A stretch of DNA of 64,000 bases from Shewanella basaltis (GCF_023283885.1 NZ_JAKILA010000019.1:1-64000), one strand, 5' to 3'; shown: positions 46,634 through 53,863, counted from the first letter of the stretch. Translations and numbers: made by a program. Notes: generated from the sequence alone by a model not told the origin.

Positions 46634-47027
46634 TAACAACAAACTGATTAACGATGTGCATGTGTTGTTTTTAGATGCCCCAAGTGATGCCGATGCTGTT
46701 GCAGAAATCCGAAACATTGACACGATTTGGTATAAAGAAATCACACCCGTGTCATGTAAATATTTACTGGAAAGTGAGCGGAATGCCGGAGTGACGGATT
46801 GGACGCTCACTATGCAGCCACCTGCGCATGAGCCGCTAGTTTATCGACCCGTTGACGTGGTTGAGTCACCCGAAGAACGCGAGTATTTCGAAAAGCTAGA
46901 GCGTGAGCAGCAAATTGATGCTATGGCCGCAGTGATAAGAACGAGCCCGACTAACAGCGCAACAGGTATTGCCCATTTGTTGGTTGAGGCTGGTTGCACG
47001 ATAGATACAACGCGAATTAGAAAATAA
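46617..47027 (+). CDS. Hypothetical phage protein (136 residues)
   Basis: ATG 46617 follows GGGGCGGG; a GTG one codon earlier is possible. The product is acidic with a charged helix (SPEEREYFEKLEREQQIDAM) and a C-terminal segment (NSATGIAHLLVEAGCTIDTTRI) that looks like a small winged-helix end. No family is recognised. Confidence 0.6.
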   Translation: MTQLSDNNKLINDVHVLFLDAPSDADAVAEIRNIDTIWYKEITPVSCKYLLESERNAGVTDWTLTMQPPAHEPLVYRPVDVVESPEEREYFEKLEREQQIDAMAAVIRTSPTNSATGIAHLLVEAGCTIDTTRIRK

Positions 47028-47029
47028 GA

Positions 47030-47065
47030 AACCCCGCTTAAGTTTGGCGACCTGAGCACGGGGTT
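47030..47065 (+). promoter_or_regulatory. Hairpin in the leader of the replication initiator gene
   Basis: AACCCCG (47030-47036) pairs with CGGGGTT (47059-47065) around a 22-base loop. No T-run follows, so it is not a simple terminator; it lies 26 bases before the O-like gene and may affect its translation or processing. Confidence 0.5.
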
Positions 47066-47090
47066 AATACCTACGAAGAGAGGTCTGAGG

Positions 47091-48008
47091 ATGTTACAAA
47101 AATATATAGATAACGTCAATGATGGCGAAAATAGCAACATTGTGCCGTTTAGGTCTGTTGATTGTGTTGTTGGTACCAGTAAGCAGGGGGCTATTGTGAA
47201 GGCTGATTTAGATGATGGTTACTTAAGGTTGTCTAATACGCTTGTTGATGCCCTTTGCTTAACCAAGCTTAGCGATAGAGAAAGCCGAGTTTTGTTTTCA
47301 GTCATGCGTCGTACATACGGCTTTGGTAAGCATGTTGATTGGATATCTTATAGCCAAATTGAGGAAATGACTTCGATTGACTCTAACAATGTGTCACGTG
47401 TTGTTGGTGCATTAATAAAGCGAAATATTCTGTTAAAAGAAGGCAAAAAAATAGGTGTTAACTCTGTGGTTTCTGACTGGTTAGACAAACCGATAATTAA
47501 TAAAACTGTCAGTTTAGACAGTAAAAACTCACTGTCTAAACTGGCAGTAAAACCTGTCAGTTTAGACTCTGACACTGTCAGTTTAGACAGTAAAACCTGT
47601 CAGTCTAGACCCCCACAAAAGAAAGACATTAATACAAAAGAAAGACAAAAAGATATATGTGCTAAATCTGCGTTTAATGCGTTTTTTAAACAATACCCAA
47701 ATCACAGGAAGGGCGGTTCGGATTCAGCAGCTTGGGCGGCATGGAAATCTGAAAAACTGACAGAGCAAGATTGTGAGGCTGCAATCGATTGGTTGGTTCA
47801 CGCTGCACAGCGAGACGCCAGTTGGGGCGTTAGTGCTAATGGGCAGTTTGTTCTGGGTGTCACTAAATTTATTCGAAATAAAACATGGCTAACCCCGCTG
47901 CCTACACCCACGACTAACAACCCACGAAAAAGCTTACAGATCCCTGTTTTTAATGAACAGACAAACGAGTATTCCGACTATGCCGACGATTTTAACATGG
48001 AGATTTAA
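47091..48008 (+). CDS. O-like phage replication initiator
   Basis: This 305-residue protein has an N-terminal winged helix of the phage replication protein O family (about 40-130: LSDRESRVLFSVMRRTYGFGKH, EEMTSIDSNNVSRVVGAL), a low-complexity linker (about 138-185) and a C-terminal domain (FKQYPNHRKGGSDSAAWAAW) that likely contacts the helicase loader. The linker is encoded by the iterons of the presumed origin, as in lambda. Its stop overlaps the loader gene by one base. Confidence 0.85.
   Translation: MLQKYIDNVNDGENSNIVPFRSVDCVVGTSKQGAIVKADLDDGYLRLSNTLVDALCLTKLSDRESRVLFSVMRRTYGFGKHVDWISYSQIEEMTSIDSNNVSRVVGALIKRNILLKEGKKIGVNSVVSDWLDKPIINKTVSLDSKNSLSKLAVKPVSLDSDTVSLDSKTCQSRPPQKKDINTKERQKDICAKSAFNAFFKQYPNHRKGGSDSAAWAAWKSEKLTEQDCEAAIDWLVHAAQRDASWGVSANGQFVLGVTKFIRNKTWLTPLPTPTTNNPRKSLQIPVFNEQTNEYSDYADDFNMEI
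47508..47613. other. Probable phage replication origin: five iterons inside the O-like gene
   Basis: The 15-mer GTCAGTTTAGACAGT occurs at 47508, 47577 and, with small changes, at 47556 and 47599; a reversed copy lies at 47531-47545. Neighbouring starts are 21-25 bases apart, about two helical turns. An A-rich stretch (about 47611-47665) follows directly and could be the unwinding element. The layout is that of lambda ori within gene O. Confidence 0.8.
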
Positions 48009-48748
48009 TGATGCTAACCATGAACTCTGAATTATCAAAACTGTTGACCCGTTTAAACGCTCCTGTTGGTGTGAAGCCGGCGACTCGAGAGCATATTGCT
48101 GAGTTAAAAAGAAAGTCAGAAGCTGCGGCTTATAAGGATCATGTTGCGAGAAAAAACAAAAAACTGATGGATTTAACAGGTTTGAATACACATTTTTTAT
48201 CTTGTCGCTTTGATAATTACATTTGTGAGCGTAAAGACCAGTTTGATGCAGTTGAAAAGGCAAAGAAGTATTGTGAAAAATTTAGCGAATACTCAGCGCT
48301 GGCGAAAGGCTTTTTGTTTAGTGGGACCAGTGGCACAGGCAAAAATCATTTAGCGAGCGCCATGGTGAATGAACTTGTTGAAAAAAATCATTTTGTTGTG
48401 TTGTTAAGCGTGATGGATTTATTAGCTCGAGTGCGTGAAAGCTATAAAGACCCGTCGATTTCAGAAGATAAATTAATAAATGATTTTTTAAGGCCTGATT
48501 TATTGATTATTGACGAGCTTGGATTGCAGCGTGGCAGTGTTGACGAAGTGTTATGGCTCACTCGAATTATTGATAAGCGGCTATATGCCAAGAAGCCGAC
48601 TTCGTTTATCACCAATCTTAAAAAGTCAGAATTACAGGAATTACTAGGCGAACGTGCCTATGGCCGTGTTTTGGAGTCAGTGGGTTTGGGCGTGCTTTTT
48701 AGTTGGCCAAGCTATCGCGGTAAGCGAACTGGAGGTTCTAATGAGTAA
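48008..48748 (+). CDS. DnaC-like helicase loader
   Basis: This 246-residue AAA+ ATPase resembles E. coli DnaC: Walker A GTSGTGKNH has the same unusual GKN as DnaC, Walker B is LLIIDELGLQ, and LGERAYGRVLES contains the arginine finger region. It should load host DnaB at the phage origin, the role of P in lambda. It overlaps the O-like gene by one base and the next gene by 8 bases. Confidence 0.88.
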   Translation: MMLTMNSELSKLLTRLNAPVGVKPATREHIAELKRKSEAAAYKDHVARKNKKLMDLTGLNTHFLSCRFDNYICERKDQFDAVEKAKKYCEKFSEYSALAKGFLFSGTSGTGKNHLASAMVNELVEKNHFVVLLSVMDLLARVRESYKDPSISEDKLINDFLRPDLLIIDELGLQRGSVDEVLWLTRIIDKRLYAKKPTSFITNLKKSELQELLGERAYGRVLESVGLGVLFSWPSYRGKRTGGSNE

Positions 48749-48962
48749 TAAGCCATTAACCCAAAAAGAGCGTTTGTGTCGTGTGTTGAGTCAAGGCCGT
48801 TTTTTAACCCTGTACGAGATTCAGCAAGAGTGTTTTGAGCGCTTTGGTGTGCATGATAGCGAGTGTGCGTTAAGTGCTAGATGGCGCGAGTTGCCTGTTT
48901 CGGTTAAGCAAAAACGCCGCCGTGATAAGTGCCAGGCGTGGGAATACAGGTTGGTGGCATGA
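48741..48962 (+). CDS. Small phage winged-helix protein (73 residues)
   Basis: This is a predicted winged-helix fold (RVLSQGRFLTLYEIQQECFERFG ... ALSARWRELP) with a basic end (KQKRRRDK), typical of small DNA-binding proteins in phage replication operons. GGAGG precedes the ATG at 48741. It overlaps the integrase start by 4 bases. The specific role is unknown; an excision or directionality function is possible from its place but is not shown. Confidence 0.6.
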   Translation: MSNKPLTQKERLCRVLSQGRFLTLYEIQQECFERFGVHDSECALSARWRELPVSVKQKRRRDKCQAWEYRLVA

Positions 48963-50218
48963 GTATGGCGGCATCGGGTGTTGAGGTAGGCAAACTTAAC
49001 GATGCGGCTTTACGTCGTTGGTTACGTGCTGGGGTGATACGCGATTATCGTGATCCGCAGTTTCCTGAAATCCGTTTACGTGCTGCAGCTGGCCGAACGC
49101 GGGCGAGTGTTCATTTGGTGTTGAATGAAAACGGCAGGACAGTTTGGCAAAAAATTGGTACTTGGCCAAACATGTGTATTAAGACGTTATGCGCTGATTT
49201 GCCTGTGATGTTGGCTAAACGCAATGTGGGCGGCATGGTGACTGGCCAGTTTGATTCGGTTGGCAGTTTGCTTGAATGGTACCAGGAGCATATCGCTACT
49301 AACACGACTTATAGCAAGAGCTGGCGCAGCAATATTAAGTCGATGATTAAGTGTCACCTGTTACCTCGTTTGGCTGATGTTCGTTTGCATAATGTGAGTT
49401 TTATTACTGTTGACGGTGGTTTGGTTAAGCCGATGTTGGTTGAGGGGTTTTCGCCTCAATACATTCGTGAAGCGGTGAATAAGCTTAAGGCTGTATTTGC
49501 GGCGGCTTCAAAACTGCGTTTGATTAGTGCTAATCCGTTAGCCGGTTATCGAGTGACGTATTCAATTAAGGTGGCTGATGTGGTTGATACTCGCTTGTTT
49601 GAGTCAGATTTGGCTGCATTGTTTACTCGGTTAAGTGGTGTGGCTATGCCTGTGCAGATGTTGTTTGTGTTGATGATGATGTTTGGTACTCGCATTAATG
49701 AAACTCGATTAGCTCGATGGGAGCATTTTGCGGGTGATTATTGGGTGATACCTGCCAGTAATGCGAAGAACAAGCAGGAACATCGGATACCTATGACTGA
49801 TTCTGCTAAGGCGTTAATTCAGCATTATCGCAAGTGGCAGCTTAAGCACGTTGGCAAACGCTCGTTTTTGTTCCCTGGCAATGTTGGCGCTATTTCAATC
49901 CGCAGTGCTCATGAGTGGCATACCCAGATCCGTTTTAAGCATTTCACTAGCCATGATTTACGTCGGTTGTTCAGGACCATTGTTGCTGATTTGGGTGTCG
50001 ATACGATGATTGGTGAGCGGTTGCTTAATCATGCCTTGCCTGTGTTGCTGCGCAAGTACGTTAAGTCAACGTTGGATAAGGGCATGAGCCAAGCGTTAGA
50101 TCAATATCATCAATATTTAATTTACCGTGGGTTTTCTTCTGTTGCGCCCGAGATATTACCTAGATCACCTGTTGAAAGTGAGAACGGTCAAACCAAGAGT
50201 GCAAGCGGTTGGCTGTGA
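48959..50218 (+). CDS. Tyrosine integrase, dusA-type
   Basis: This 419-residue integrase has an N-terminal arm-binding domain, a SAM-like core-binding domain (about 100-190), and the catalytic set Arg245 (GTRINE), Lys270/272, His332-x-x-Arg335 (SHDLRRL), His358 and Tyr367 (HALPVLLRKY). It likely made the dusA insertion. Unlike most phage integrases it is not beside att but 10.5 kb away, inside the rightward replication operon with 4-base overlap to the gene before it. Confidence 0.9.
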   Translation: MSMAASGVEVGKLNDAALRRWLRAGVIRDYRDPQFPEIRLRAAAGRTRASVHLVLNENGRTVWQKIGTWPNMCIKTLCADLPVMLAKRNVGGMVTGQFDSVGSLLEWYQEHIATNTTYSKSWRSNIKSMIKCHLLPRLADVRLHNVSFITVDGGLVKPMLVEGFSPQYIREAVNKLKAVFAAASKLRLISANPLAGYRVTYSIKVADVVDTRLFESDLAALFTRLSGVAMPVQMLFVLMMMFGTRINETRLARWEHFAGDYWVIPASNAKNKQEHRIPMTDSAKALIQHYRKWQLKHVGKRSFLFPGNVGAISIRSAHEWHTQIRFKHFTSHDLRRLFRTIVADLGVDTMIGERLLNHALPVLLRKYVKSTLDKGMSQALDQYHQYLIYRGFSSVAPEILPRSPVESENGQTKSASGWL

Positions 50219-50292
50219 TGATCACCGCATCATTATTAGAAGAATATGCAGTTAAGGGATTTTGGGGGCTAAATGGCATTACGCGGGTTTGA
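50218..50292 (+). CDS. Possible 24-residue ORF after the integrase
   Basis: ATG 50218 overlaps the integrase stop (TGATG) and opens 24 codons ending inside the next gene. There is no good ribosome site, so translation would rest on coupling alone. Weak call. Confidence 0.2.
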   Translation: MITASLLEEYAVKGFWGLNGITRV

Positions 50293-50491
50293 TTTTTTAC
50301 GAACGGGCAGAGAATTACGCGGCCTTACCCAGACCGAAGTTGCCGAGATTTATGGGGTAAGCGAACGGACTTATCGACGTTGGGAATTGGGTGAGGTTAG
50401 GGTGCCATTTGATGATGTTTCGGCAATATGCGACCAGGTGTTTCGATTGGGCATTGATGAAATAAGGACGATGATTAATGGTGAAAGTTAA
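50273..50491 (+). CDS. DUF3653/XRE-like phage HTH protein
   Basis: This 72-residue protein has an XRE-type HTH (LRGLTQTEVAEIYGVSERTYRRWELGE), followed by one short helical segment. It resembles DUF3653 phage proteins. GGGGG lies upstream of the ATG. A regulator of early or late genes is likely; target unknown. Confidence 0.65.
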   Translation: MALRGFDFLRTGRELRGLTQTEVAEIYGVSERTYRRWELGEVRVPFDDVSAICDQVFRLGIDEIRTMINGES

Positions 50492-50846
50492 CGTGGCAAT
50501 GGTTGATCACCGTCAATCATTATTGAAGATGAAAGAATTGCGTGATGGGTTGAGTCGTTGGGGCCGTTACTGGGCTTACCAAGAACGGGGTAAGGGGTTT
50601 GCAAGCCGAAGCCAGTGCGACAAATTGGGTGAGGTGATTGTGTACGGTAGTGCAGGTGTTAGTGATGTTACGCCCCCGCGTGAAGTAAGACAGTTCGACC
50701 AGCTGATTGAGCGGTTAGCACCGCAGTGTATAAGGGCAATTAGAGCGCACTACATCTGCAAAGGGCAGTGGGCGTTGATGGGGTTCGACAGTAAACAGTC
50801 TTATGTGTATTGGTTAAGACGCGCAGAAATTACAATGATGGAGTGA
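50478..50846 (+). CDS. Q-like antitermination protein (tentative)
   Basis: This 122-residue basic protein has the pattern of short lambdoid Q-type antiterminators: RWGRYWAYQERGKG near the start, and a C-terminal helix pair (CIRAIRAHYICKGQWALMGFDSKQSYVYWL) like the sigma4-type HTH of that family. It is the last clear regulator before the late region, as Q is. Assignment rests on position and weak pattern. Confidence 0.5.
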   Translation: MVKVNVAMVDHRQSLLKMKELRDGLSRWGRYWAYQERGKGFASRSQCDKLGEVIVYGSAGVSDVTPPREVRQFDQLIERLAPQCIRAIRAHYICKGQWALMGFDSKQSYVYWLRRAEITMME

Positions 50847-50849
50847 GAT

Positions 50850-51140
50850 ATGAGTGAAGTTGCAGTGTTTAAGCCTTATGGATTTGGTGATCGTGTATAC
50901 GTTGTTTTAGCAAGCATTGTTTGGTTTGAGCCTTATAGCTCCAATAATAATAGTGGTACCAAACTGCACCTTGTTGATGATGTAGAGCTGCTTATCGGTG
51001 ACAGCCCAGCTGATGTGACAAGGGCTATTGACGGTGTGGCACTATCAAGCTCTAACACTGAGCATCCCAGACCTGCAGTTAAGCGTCCATTGCCGCCAAC
51101 CCCACCGCCTTGCAGAATTGTTAAAGGCCCATTTTTATAA
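50850..51140 (+). CDS. Hypothetical phage protein, copy A of a duplicated gene
   Basis: The first 77 codons are about 97 percent identical in DNA to those of the gene at 52021. The product opens VAVFKPYGFGDRVYVVLASIVW and contains a polar loop (SSNNNSGTKLHLVDDVELLIG). Its C-terminus is Pro-rich and differs from copy B. It lies three bases after the Q-like gene. No domain is recognised. Confidence 0.6.
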   Translation: MSEVAVFKPYGFGDRVYVVLASIVWFEPYSSNNNSGTKLHLVDDVELLIGDSPADVTRAIDGVALSSSNTEHPRPAVKRPLPPTPPPCRIVKGPFL

Positions 51141-51150
51141 GGATAATGTG

Positions 51151-51738
51151 ATGAACTATGAATTTTATGAATATATATGGCTTTTGTGTTTTCTATTCGG
51201 TGGTGTATTGGTAGTAGTTAGACTTGTTTGGCATAGTCAAAAAAACAAACAAGTGAAGCATAATGCTCGAGAGGTCGGCTATACGTTTTCTGTGGATAGT
51301 GGTACTTATTATGTGCCACCAAGTAAGTTTAGGGCCGCGTCTTGTGGCAAGTGCGTCAACTGCATGAAGATAAGCGGGTATGCTAATTGCCTTCATTTAT
51401 CACGCCCAGCAGGATTACGACCTCCAACTGTGCCACCAAGTAAGTTTAGGGCCGCGTCTTGTGGTAAGTGCGTCAACTGCATGAAGATAAGCGGGTATGC
51501 TAATTGCCTTCATTTATCACGCCCAGCAGGATTGCGACCTCCAACTGTTCCACCAAACCCATTTCGTAAAAAGGAATTATTAAAATCAAAGGAAGCAGCT
51601 ATTGAATCATTGCGACAGGCTATTCAAGATTGTGAAGAGTTCAGTCGGGTGTGGGTCGAGTTGAATGGCCAATGCAAAGGGCATCAACAGGTTACTGGTG
51701 TAGTAGTTGATGACGTTGGTGATATCGTTATTTGTTAA
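51151..51738 (+). CDS. Membrane-anchored Cys-rich repeat protein
   Basis: This 195-residue protein has an N-terminal membrane segment (YIWLLCFLFGGVLVVVRLVW), then two 39-residue tandem repeats each containing CGKCVNC and a further Cys nine residues on (SGYANC), and a hydrophilic C-terminal domain with a coiled-coil-like helix (ESLRQAIQDCEEF). CxxCxxC plus one Cys could bind zinc or an Fe-S cluster. ATG 51151 follows AAGGAT. No family is recognised. Confidence 0.6.
   Translation: MNYEFYEYIWLLCFLFGGVLVVVRLVWHSQKNKQVKHNAREVGYTFSVDSGTYYVPPSKFRAASCGKCVNCMKISGYANCLHLSRPAGLRPPTVPPSKFRAASCGKCVNCMKISGYANCLHLSRPAGLRPPTVPPNPFRKKELLKSKEAAIESLRQAIQDCEEFSRVWVELNGQCKGHQQVTGVVVDDVGDIVIC
51313..51546 (+). 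repeat. Two in-frame 117-bp tandem repeats encoding a Cys motif
   Basis: Copies 51313-51429 and 51430-51546 differ at two positions, both silent. A truncated third start (VPP-x-x-FR) follows at 51547. The near identity shows a recent duplication. Confidence 0.93.
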
Positions 51739-51799
51739 AGTTCATATCTAAAGCATAGCCGCTGGCCTGCGGCTTTTAATTCAAATAGTGGAGTTAGAT

Positions 51800-52024
51800 A
51801 TGAGTGAGTGTGTGAAATGCGGCTCAGGGTTGATAAGTGTTGAATGGGTTGATGGGGATAGGAAGTTAATCACCATCAGTAAAGACCCAGTTAAAAGAAC
51901 CGAGTTTGTAAGTTCCGTTGCAAGAGCCTTTGATTATAAAGTGATTTCAATAAAAGAACATCTAAGTAAAACATGTAATTGTTGCGGTTACTTATGGCGC
52001 GAGAACACTAAGGATAATCTATGA
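51800..52024 (+). CDS. Small phage zinc-ribbon protein (74 residues)
   Basis: CVKCG at the start and CNCCG near the end form a four-Cys zinc ribbon around a 50-residue insert. GGAG precedes ATG 51800. The stop overlaps copy B of the duplicated gene by 4 bases. Resembles small phage zinc-ribbon proteins, function unknown. Confidence 0.6.
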   Translation: MSECVKCGSGLISVEWVDGDRKLITISKDPVKRTEFVSSVARAFDYKVISIKEHLSKTCNCCGYLWRENTKDNL

Positions 52025-52290
52025 GTAATGTTGCAGTGTTTAAGCCTTATGGTTTTGGTGATCGTGTATACGTTGTTTTAGCAACTATTGTTTGGTTTGA
52101 GCCTTATAGCTCCAATAATAATAGTGGTACCAAACTGCACCTTGTTGATGATGTAGAGCTGCTTATCGGTGACAGCCCAGGTGATGTGACAAGGGCTATT
52201 GACGGTGTGGCACTATCAAGCTCTAACACTGAGCATCCCAGACCTGCAACGACTGAGTGGGTTGGAGGTAAGCGAGAACGTCGTGCGTGA
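52021..52290 (+). CDS. Hypothetical phage protein, copy B of a duplicated gene
   Basis: The 89-residue product shares its first 77 residues, with four or five changes, with the gene at 50850 and then ends differently (TTEWVGGKRERRA). Coding changes are few and the frame is kept, so both copies may be functional. It overlaps the upstream gene (ATGA). Confidence 0.6.
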   Translation: MSNVAVFKPYGFGDRVYVVLATIVWFEPYSSNNNSGTKLHLVDDVELLIGDSPGDVTRAIDGVALSSSNTEHPRPATTEWVGGKRERRA

Positions 52291-52390
52291 AGTAGAGGAT
52301 AGCCAATGCGCTTACGAACGGTTCAGTGATGCGTGTCGTGTGTTCGCTAAGTCATTGATTAAAGGTCTAATGCCTTGGCTTAATCCGTGA
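52283..52390 (+). CDS. Possible 35-residue ORF
   Basis: GTG 52283 opens 35 codons (REVEDSQCAYERFSDACRVF...) overlapping the end of the copy B gene. GGAGG lies 15 bases upstream, rather far. The same frame extends upstream through copy B without a good start. Weak call. Confidence 0.3.
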   Translation: MREVEDSQCAYERFSDACRVFAKSLIKGLMPWLNP

Positions 52391-52700
52391 TACTTCAGGT
52401 GTTTGGCCTGAACCAATCCAAATGAGATCGATTATCATTTGGTGTAAAAAAATAAATGGGTCCTTCTGGCTCGGTGCACTGCGGGGGCAGAGAAGCGCAG
52501 TGCTTCACTACATATGAAAATTTTAGGGGGTTGTGTTGTTGTTTTATCGGCCCTATTTATTTTGGGCAATTAATATGTATCCCCATATTTTATTAAGCAC
52601 CTGATTTTAATTTCATTTTTCTATTTTTTGTAATTGTACTTTTCAGCCGCAATTTTGATCGCCTTAAACCTCAACTTTGATCTTTCTATTTGGTTTAAAA
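52391..52700. other. Non-coding stretch with hairpins at the early/late boundary
   Basis: No convincing ORF is seen. TTCAGG / CCTGAA forms a small hairpin just after 52391, and GCACTGCG (52476-52483) pairs with CGCAGTGC (52496-52503) around a 12-base loop. The rest is AT-rich. It may carry the end of the early message or a small RNA. Confidence 0.5.
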
Positions 52701-52722
52701 AATAAGGGCTAGTGCCCTTATT
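52701..52722. terminator. Bidirectional terminator between the early region and the YjzC-like gene
   Basis: A 9-bp stem AATAAGGGC / GCCCTTATT with a TAGT loop has T-runs on both sides (TTTT on plus, TTTTTT on minus). It fits both the end of the rightward early operon and the end of the minus-strand small gene. Confidence 0.8.
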
Positions 52723-52737
52723 TTATTGCGCCACTTT

Positions 52738-52911
52738 TTAGTGCTTTGTTGCGTCAACAAGTATGTATTTCATGCCAGCCTTGGGAGGTGGCGGCAATGG
52801 CTTTCCTTTAGTGACGGTTCTTTCAGATCCGGTTCGGCCATTCCTTGGACCTATTAATTCATACTGACCTGATGTTTGTGCAAGTTGTCCGGGTTTAAAG
52901 ATTTTATTCAT
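52738..52911 (-). CDS. YjzC-like small protein (57 residues)
   Basis: A 57-codon minus-strand frame starts at ATG 52911 behind GAGG. The product (MNKIFKPGQLAQTSGQYELI ... KAGMKYILVDATKH) matches the YjzC-like pattern of GQ-x-x-x-TSGQYE-x-x-G, a Thr/Lys stretch, PLPPPPK and a short beta end. It stands alone, opposite to all neighbours, with its own terminator. Function of the family is not known to me. Confidence 0.7.
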   Translation of the reverse strand: MNKIFKPGQLAQTSGQYELIGPRNGRTGSERTVTKGKPLPPPPKAGMKYILVDATKH

Positions 52912-52942
52912 TGGTATTGCCTCATATAGACTATGCCATTTG

Positions 52943-52951
52943 TGCTATACT
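52943..52951 (+). promoter_or_regulatory. Candidate late promoter (extended -10)
   Basis: TGCTATACT is an extended -10 element with no good -35. It points toward the lysis genes and precedes two strong hairpins, matching the place of lambda pR'. Inference from position and one element. Confidence 0.4.
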
Positions 52952-52993
52952 AACTTTCCACAGTAATCGTTAGCACAAGTGTGTTGGCGGTTT

Positions 52994-53017
52994 AGGTGCA
53001 GAGGAAACTCTGCACCT
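52994..53017 (+). ncRNA. Perfect 10-bp hairpin with GAAA tetraloop in the late leader
   Basis: AGGTGCAGAG pairs perfectly with CTCTGCACCT around GAAA. GNRA-type loops stabilise RNA. No T-run follows directly. With the late promoter at 52946 it would form about 35 bases into the transcript, where Q-type antitermination or RNA processing signals lie in lambdoid phages. Confidence 0.5.
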
Positions 53018-53308
53018 GCTTTATGAACGGAAATTGCCCACGAAATAATAATAACACACTCTATGTGGTCTGACCAGTTGAGGGGTTGCACACTTATTGT
53101 TTTAAAGCAATCGCTCACTTAACCGATAACTTTTAGTTTGAATTGTCTAGAGAATTTAGCGCCATATATCACGTAATACCAAAAACCTAAAGGCCATATA
53201 TGGCCTGTTTAATGGCCAAAAAAATGGGTATATTTATGTAAGCTTGGTACAACTGCGTAACTTGCTTAGCTTCCTCTATCGTTTCTCTTTGCTTACATCC
53301 TCGCCGTT
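53018..53308 (+). other. Untranslated late leader
   Basis: About 290 bases have no ORF. They include a 14-base palindrome GGCCATATATGGCC near 53193 and a pyrimidine-rich stretch before the terminator at 53309. The palindrome could bind a dimeric regulator. Confidence 0.45.
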
Positions 53309-53336
53309 GGGCTCCTGCATTGGAGCCCATTTTTTT
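53309..53336 (+). terminator. Terminator upstream of the late genes
   Basis: GGGCTCC / GGAGCCC with a 6-base loop is followed by ATTTTTTTG. Standing at the front of the late operon rather than at the end, it is where a Q-dependent terminator (tR') would be. Confidence 0.85.
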
Positions 53337-53356
53337 GCATGTTATTTGGTGAACAC

Positions 53357-53698
53357 ATGATCCGTAAAAAGGTATATATCGCTGGGCCTATGTCTGGTTT
53401 ACCAGATTGCAATCGGCCTGCGTTTAATTTGGCCGCGCAAGTGCAAAAGTCGTTAACGCATATTGTGCTTAACCCTGCCACTTTGCCAGCGGGGTTAACT
53501 GAACCTGAATACATGCAAATTGGGTTAACCATGCTGATGTGTGCTGACATGATTTACATGCTCGATGGTTGGGAGCAATCACACGGGGCAAGGGCTGAAC
53601 ATGCATTAGCGCAAAAGCTTGGCTTACACATTGTTTACCAGGAGGGAATTGATCATGAAATAGCATTAATTGGTTTGGTTGGTGAAGAACACTTTTAA
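53357..53698 (+). CDS. DUF4406 protein (nucleoside 2-deoxyribosyltransferase-like fold)
   Basis: This 113-residue protein matches DUF4406: KVYIAGPMSGLPDCNRPAFN at the start, NPATLPAGL, ADMIYMLDGWEQSHGARAEHALA. Related folds bind nucleotides or nucleosides; the enzymatic role in phages is not established. The start at 53357 fits the family; ATG 53339 lies too close to the terminator. Confidence 0.8.
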   Translation: MIRKKVYIAGPMSGLPDCNRPAFNLAAQVQKSLTHIVLNPATLPAGLTEPEYMQIGLTMLMCADMIYMLDGWEQSHGARAEHALAQKLGLHIVYQEGIDHEIALIGLVGEEHF

Positions 53699-53863
53699 CC
53701 GCCAGCGTGAATGCTCGCACGTTTAATCACATTGAGCAGTTCGCTTTGCAACATAGTCAGCGAAAAGTGGCCGCGCTTTCACTTTGATAACGGCATGACG
53801 TAGTTCGGGTTTGCGCCCCGTTAATGTATCAATAGCTATTATATGAATATTTGAGGAGGGATG
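53699..53863. other. Short gap before the lysis cassette
   Basis: About 165 bases hold no ORF or clear promoter; GAGGAGGG at the end is the ribosome site of the endolysin. Confidence 0.5.

Larger units (their letters stand above)
50850..52251 (+). repeat. 231-bp direct repeat flanking 940 bp (50850-51080 and 52021-52251)
   Basis: The two copies differ at about seven positions, most in the first half, and the last 60 or more bases are identical. The period is 1171 bp. They enclose the Cys-rich gene and a zinc-ribbon gene. Such long direct repeats can recombine and delete the segment between them. Confidence 0.9.

Noticed and set aside
53193-53206. Restriction-site-like palindrome GGCCATATATGGCC as a cos or att site
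   Set aside because: cos sites in lambda-like phages lie beside the small terminase gene, and att is in dusA; no support for either role, so it is only noted.
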